DNA of 8,654 nt from CAXYVC01 sp964292295. GTDB lineage: Bacteria > Acidobacteriota > Holophagae > Holophagales > Holophagaceae. Below, one piece after another: positions 5,586-8,654 of this stretch. Position 1 is the stretch's first letter; each line of letters opens with the position of its first letter. The stretch is from NCBI GenBank assembly GCA_964292295.1, contig CAXYVC010000116.1, positions 1-8,654 on the forward strand, given 5' to 3'. The position numbers were made by a program, and so were the translations under genes. Below the pieces are notes generated by a model. The model saw only the letters and a program-made list of their open reading frames with translations. It did not search any database and had not been told where the DNA came from.

Positions 5586-6619
5586 GGTTGCGGTCCCTCC
5601 AGCACGGCCAGGGGCCCCTGGCCGCGGCCCAGCAGCGCGGCGCGGCCGGAAGGCGCGTCGATCACCATCAGTTGCGGCCCCGCCTGAACCAGCAGCTTCG
5701 CGCCGGGCAGCCAGGTCCCGCAGCGGAAGCTCCAGGCCGCGCCGGGCAACTCCAGGGCCACGCGGCGCACCCCCCCGAGGTCCCGGCTGTCCAGCGTGAG
5801 CCCTTCAGAAGGGAAGGCGCCGAGGCGGGCCTCCCAGGCCGGCTTCCCCGCCCCTTCCAGGGATGCAGGCGTCCCCCAGGCCTCCCGCAGCCCCCGGGGC
5901 TCCAGCCGCCAGCGGCCGGCCTCCCAGCGTGCCGCCGGTGGCTGACTGGGGGCGTGGGCCCCTTCGGGCAGCTCCAGGTCCAGGGGCTCCAGGTTCCCCT
6001 GCCGGGCCAGGGCCAGCCGGCGCGTTCCGGGCACGCAGGCCACCCGGGTGTCCCCATCCACCGCGAGGCCCCGGGCCAGGACCCGCATGCCCCGGAGCTC
6101 CCGGCGCAACAGGACATCCCCGTCCAGGGCGTAGACGGCCACCCCTTCGGGCAGCGCGCCGCCCTCCCGGAGCCCCAGCAGACTGCTGCGCCCCAGGAGC
6201 AGGAAGGCCGCCACCAGCGGCACGAGCCCCCCCACCCAGGCCAGGAAGGCCAGAGCCAGGCCCTCCCGCCAGGGGCGGACCCGCCCCCCCCGGCACAGCG
6301 GCCGTGCGAGGAAGGGCCAGGTTCCGAGGGCCCCGGCCAGCACCACGGCAGCCAGGGCCAGCCCCAGCAGCCAGGGCAGGCGCCGCAGGGGTTCCGGTCC
6401 CAGCCAGCCTTCCAGGTTCAGAAGCAGGACCCCGCCGAGGGGCAGCGCCAGGAACAACCAGGCGGCCAGGGCCCCCAGGAGGGGAAGGAGGCGCGCCCCC
6501 GACCGGAAGGACCGGAGCCGCCCCCTCAGCAGCAGCACGGCCAGCAGGCCCGCAGGCAGGCCGCCGAGGGGCAGGACCAGGGCCTGGAGCCACCAGAGGA
6601 CCGGAAGGGAGGAGGGCAT
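5582..6619 (-). CDS. Membrane protein of unknown function, four TM helices plus soluble C-terminal domain
   Basis: I do not recognise a family. From the ATG at 6619 the protein has 345 residues. The N-terminal 145 residues contain four hydrophobic segments (about 8-31, 43-68, 81-105, 120-143) separated by Arg-rich loops, including LRGRLRSFRSGARL and a CRGGRVRPWREG loop. The remaining 200 residues are soluble and rich in Gly, Leu and Arg. Short beta-like runs occur there (YALDGDVLLRREL near 163, RVACVPGTRRLALAR near 192, and LLVQAGPQLMVIDAPSGRAA near 309) that look like blades of an irregular propeller; this is a guess from pattern. Upstream in-frame starts at 6664 (ATG) and 6679 (TTG) are possible, but neither has a ribosome site and both lie inside the palindrome cluster. 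The ATG at 6619 has a weak GGGG. Its stop overlaps the C-N hydrolase start, suggesting linked function. Codon use looks like that of its neighbours, giving no sign of recent transfer. Confidence 0.75.
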   Translation of the reverse strand: MPSSLPVLWWLQALVLPLGGLPAGLLAVLLLRGRLRSFRSGARLLPLLGALAAWLFLALPLGGVLLLNLEGWLGPEPLRRLPWLLGLALAAVVLAGALGTWPFLARPLCRGGRVRPWREGLALAFLAWVGGLVPLVAAFLLLGRSSLLGLREGGALPEGVAVYALDGDVLLRRELRGMRVLARGLAVDGDTRVACVPGTRRLALARQGNLEPLDLELPEGAHAPSQPPAARWEAGRWRLEPRGLREAWGTPASLEGAGKPAWEARLGAFPSEGLTLDSRDLGGVRRVALELPGAAWSFRCGTWLPGAKLLVQAGPQLMVIDAPSGRAALLGRGQGPLAVLEGPQP

Positions 6620-6666
6620 GGTCCCCAGCCTACCCGAGCCCCGGGAAGGGCTCTGCGCTAACATCA

Positions 6667-6714
6667 CGTTGCGATGCAACGACGCGTCGTGCCGCCCGTC
6701 ACCGCAGCGGCACG
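6667..6714. promoter_or_regulatory. Cluster of three abutting inverted repeats in the divergent intergenic region
   Basis: Three perfect dyads follow one another in 48 bases. CGTTGC-GAT-GCAACG spans 6667-6681. ACGACGCGTCGT, a 12-base palindrome, spans 6679-6690. CGTGCCGC (6688-6695) pairs with GCGGCACG (6707-6714) around an 11-base loop. They share edge bases, so as RNA or cruciform DNA they compete. The region lies between the membrane-protein gene and the M13 peptidase gene, where both promoters should lie. They may be operators or leader structures; I could not identify clear -35/-10 boxes nearby. Confidence 0.45.
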
Positions 6715-6743
6715 GCCCCCTGTTCCAGAATGGCTCCCTTGAC

Positions 6744-6753
6744 GAGGTGATCC
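6744..6753 (+). promoter_or_regulatory. Extended Shine-Dalgarno sequence of the M13 peptidase
   Basis: GAGGTGATCC at 6744-6753 is complementary over ten continuous bases to the conserved bacterial 16S rRNA 3' tail (GGATCACCTC). The GAGG core is six bases from the TTG at 6754, which is the normal distance. An in-frame TGA at 6748-6750 inside this site rules out any earlier start. Together these fix TTG 6754 as the start codon. Confidence 0.8.
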
Positions 6754-8654
6754 TTGAAGCTCCGCAGCACAGCCCTCATCTTCTGCCTCGCGGCGGGTCT
6801 CGCGGCCGAGACGCCCCACGGCGTCAACCCGGCCCACCTCGACCGCTCCGTGGCCCCCAGCCAGGACTTCTTCCAGTTCTCGAACGGCGGCTGGGTGAAG
6901 GCGAACCCCATCCCCGGCGACCAGAGCGCCTGGGGCGCCTTCAACGAGCTGCGCGAGGCCAACCGCCGCACCCTGCGCGACCTCATGGAGGAGGCCGCGA
7001 AGACCCAGGCGCCCAAGGGAAGCGCCCTCCAGAAGGTGGGCGACTTCTACGCCAGCGGCATGGACGAGGCCGCCATCGAGAAGGCCGGCCTCAAGCCCCT
7101 GCAGCCCATGCTTGCCCGCATCGCCGCCATCCGGGACACCAGGGCCCTGGCCCGGGAGATCGGCCGCCTGCACCTGGAGGTGGGCAGCCCCGCCTTCAGC
7201 TTCTTCGTGGGGCAGGACGACAAGGACAGCACCAGCTACATCGCCCAGTTCATGCAGGGGGGCCTGGGCCTGCCCGACCGCGACTACTACACCCTGACCG
7301 ACGCGCGTTCCCAGGAGATCCGGGCGAAGTATCTGGCCCACGTGGCCCGCATGTTCGAGCTGCTGGGCGAGAAGCCGGCCCTGGCCAAGGCCCACGCGGG
7401 CGTGGTGATGGACCTGGAGACGCGCCTGGCCAAGGCCTCCATGACCCAGGTGGAGCAGCGGGATCCCCACGCGATCTACCACAAGATGAGCCCCACGGAG
7501 CTGGCGAAGCTGGCCCCCGGCTTCCCCTGGGACGCCTTCTTCAAGACCATCGGCCTGCCCGAGCAGAAGGCCCTGCTGGTGCGCCAGCCGAAGTTCTTTG
7601 AGGAGCTGGGCCGCATGGCGAAGGAGCTGCCCATGGCCCAGTGGCAGACCTACCTGCGCTGGAACCTGGTGCGCGCCACCGCGGGCGAGCTGCCCGACGC
7701 CTTCGGCAAGGAGAGCTTCGCCTTCTATGGCCAGGTGCTTTCCGGTGCCAAGGAGCGCCAGGCGCGCTGGAAGCGCGTGCAGTCTTCCACGGACGGCGCG
7801 CTCGGCGAGCTCGTCGGCCAGCTCTACGTCAAGAAGGCCTTCAGCCCCGAGGCGAAGCAGAAGATGCTCGCGCTGGTCTCGAACCTGCGCGCCGCCCTCA
7901 AGGACCGCATCGCCCAGCTCACCTGGATGAGCGCGCCCACCAAGCAGAAGGCCCAGGAGAAGCTGGCCGCCTTCAACGTGAAGATCGGCTACCCCGACAC
8001 CTGGCGCGACTACAGCAGGCTCGAGGTGAAGAAGGGTGCCTTCCTGGCCAACAACCTGGCCGCAGCCCGCTTCGAGTTCCAGCGCAACCTCGGCAAGCTC
8101 GGCAAGCCCATCGACCGCACCGAGTGGGGCATGACGCCCCAGACCGTGAACGCGTACTACGATCCCAGCATGAACGAGATCGTGTTCCCCGCGGGCATCC
8201 TGCAGCCGCCCTTCTTCGACCCGAAGGCGGACGACGCCGTGAACTACGGCGGCATCGGCATGGTGATCGGCCACGAGATGACCCACGGCTTCGACGACCA
8301 GGGCTGCCAGTACGACGCCAAGGGCAACCTGAACAACTGGTGGACGGAGGCGGACACCAAGGCGTACCAGGCCAGCACGGACCTGGTGAAGCAGCAGGCC
8401 GCAGCCTTCGAGGTGATGCCCGGCCTGAAGCTCAACGGCGAGCTGACCCTCGGCGAGAACATCGCCGACCTGGGCGGCCTGAAGATCGCCTTCGAGGCCC
8501 TCAAGATGCAGTGGGCCAAGACCGGCAAGCCCGCCGCCATCGACGGCTTCACTCCGGAGCAGCGCTTCTTCCTGGGCTACGCCCAGGCCTGGCGCTCCAA
8601 CAGCCGCCCCGAGGCCCTGCGCATGCAGGTGATGCCCGACCCCCACAGCCCCGC
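6754..8654 (+). CDS. Secreted M13 (neprilysin-like) zinc metallopeptidase, 3' end missing
   Basis: A zinc endopeptidase of the neprilysin/PepO family that cleaves short peptides, probably in the periplasm or outside. The open frame runs 633 codons to the window edge with no stop. Bacterial members are near 670-690 residues, so about 40 are missing. Reading TTG as Met gives MKLRSTALIFCLAAGLAAETP: a basic start, a hydrophobic core and a likely signal peptidase I cut after about residue 18. The phenylalanine before Cys makes a lipobox unlikely. The M13 N-terminal domain follows (DFFQFSNGGWVKANPIP, about 38-54; GLPDRDYY, 172-179). The catalytic part has NAYYDPSMNEIVFPAGILQP (467-486), the zinc motif HEMTH (His507, Glu508, His511) in GHEMTHGFDDQG, and GENIADLGGL with ligand Glu568 and Asp572. 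NSRPEALR and DPHSP near the edge are also family marks; the latter includes the equivalent of neprilysin His711. The equivalent of Arg717 is beyond the window. All visible catalytic residues are intact. It is divergent from the membrane-protein gene. Confidence 0.95.
   Translation, partial: MKLRSTALIFCLAAGLAAETPHGVNPAHLDRSVAPSQDFFQFSNGGWVKANPIPGDQSAWGAFNELREANRRTLRDLMEEAAKTQAPKGSALQKVGDFYASGMDEAAIEKAGLKPLQPMLARIAAIRDTRALAREIGRLHLEVGSPAFSFFVGQDDKDSTSYIAQFMQGGLGLPDRDYYTLTDARSQEIRAKYLAHVARMFELLGEKPALAKAHAGVVMDLETRLAKASMTQVEQRDPHAIYHKMSPTELAKLAPGFPWDAFFKTIGLPEQKALLVRQPKFFEELGRMAKELPMAQWQTYLRWNLVRATAGELPDAFGKESFAFYGQVLSGAKERQARWKRVQSSTDGALGELVGQLYVKKAFSPEAKQKMLALVSNLRAALKDRIAQLTWMSAPTKQKAQEKLAAFNVKIGYPDTWRDYSRLEVKKGAFLANNLAAARFEFQRNLGKLGKPIDRTEWGMTPQTVNAYYDPSMNEIVFPAGILQPPFFDPKADDAVNYGGIGMVIGHEMTHGFDDQGCQYDAKGNLNNWWTEADTKAYQASTDLVKQQAAAFEVMPGLKLNGELTLGENIADLGGLKIAFEALKMQWAKTGKPAAIDGFTPEQRFFLGYAQAWRSNSRPEALRMQVMPDPHSP

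Noticed and set aside
4119..5687. 522-codon plus-strand open frame across the response regulator and the C-N hydrolase
   Set aside because: It covers two well-supported genes in other frames, and its Ala/Gly/Arg/Pro-rich product has no recognisable domain.
6620..6679. N-terminal extension of the membrane protein starting at 6664 or 6679
   Set aside because: Neither start has a Shine-Dalgarno sequence. The extra residues are polar, and the region holds the palindrome cluster, so the ATG at 6619 is preferred.
6754..6820. Lipoprotein signal for the M13 peptidase
   Set aside because: The Cys in the leader is preceded by Leu-Ile-Phe, which does not fit a lipobox; an ordinary signal peptidase I leader fits better.
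6664..8646. 660-codon open frame on the minus strand opposite the M13 peptidase
   Set aside because: It lies antisense to a gene with an unmistakable M13 protein and has low-complexity His, Gly, Leu and Val-rich composition. Long antisense frames are expected in DNA with high G+C at third codon positions.
1..8654. CRISPR arrays, tRNA or rRNA genes, insertion sequences, phage or defence genes
   Set aside because: None was seen: no spaced direct repeats, no tRNA-like cloverleaf, and no transposase, integrase or nuclease motif in the supported genes.

Overview
The window is a stretch of very G+C-rich bacterial chromosome with tightly packed genes. It holds seven complete protein-coding genes and one gene cut by the right edge. 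The gene types are housekeeping or general metabolism: queuosine precursor synthesis, a metallo-beta-lactamase-fold hydrolase, an iron-type alcohol dehydrogenase, a LytS/AlgZ-like kinase with a LytTR regulator, a nitrilase-superfamily hydrolase and an M13 metallopeptidase. The mix of a secreted neprilysin-like peptidase, a 4-TM kinase/LytTR pair and high G+C suggests Acidobacteriota, perhaps the Holophagae (Geothrix/Holophaga type). This is an inference from gene style; myxobacterial or other deltaproteobacterial origin is not excluded. No tRNA, rRNA, CRISPR array, transposase, integrase or phage gene was seen.

Layout from left to right. queE (46-726, +) converges on an MBL-fold hydrolase gene (751-1380, -) across a 24-base gap with a small hairpin. 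Upstream of the MBL gene on the same strand lies an iron-containing alcohol dehydrogenase (1526-2680, -), separated by 145 bases that hold a strong 11-bp-stem hairpin. A 261-base divergent region follows (2681-2941). Its core, about 2735-2850, is strikingly A+T-rich for this genome. It carries a perfect TATAAT box facing the dehydrogenase, three alternating TTCGA/TCGAA half-sites and a TGTGA/TCACA dyad. To its right a histidine kinase (2942-4024, +) overlaps a LytTR response regulator (4021-4779, +) by ATGA.

The regulator converges on a two-gene minus-strand unit: a four-helix membrane protein of unknown function (5582-6619) and a nitrilase-superfamily hydrolase (4845-5585). These overlap by ATGA, so they are probably translated together. 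A second divergent region (6620-6753) contains three abutting inverted repeats. It leads to the M13 peptidase, which starts at a TTG codon (6754) behind an unusually long Shine-Dalgarno match and runs off the window after 633 codons.

I do not see an obviously new multi-gene system here. The points most worth checking are: the MBL hydrolase, whose usual metal-bridging Asp is replaced by Gly; the A+T-rich promoter island between the dehydrogenase and the two-component system; the coupled membrane-protein/hydrolase pair; the palindrome cluster before the peptidase; and the G-tract at the left edge just before queE.
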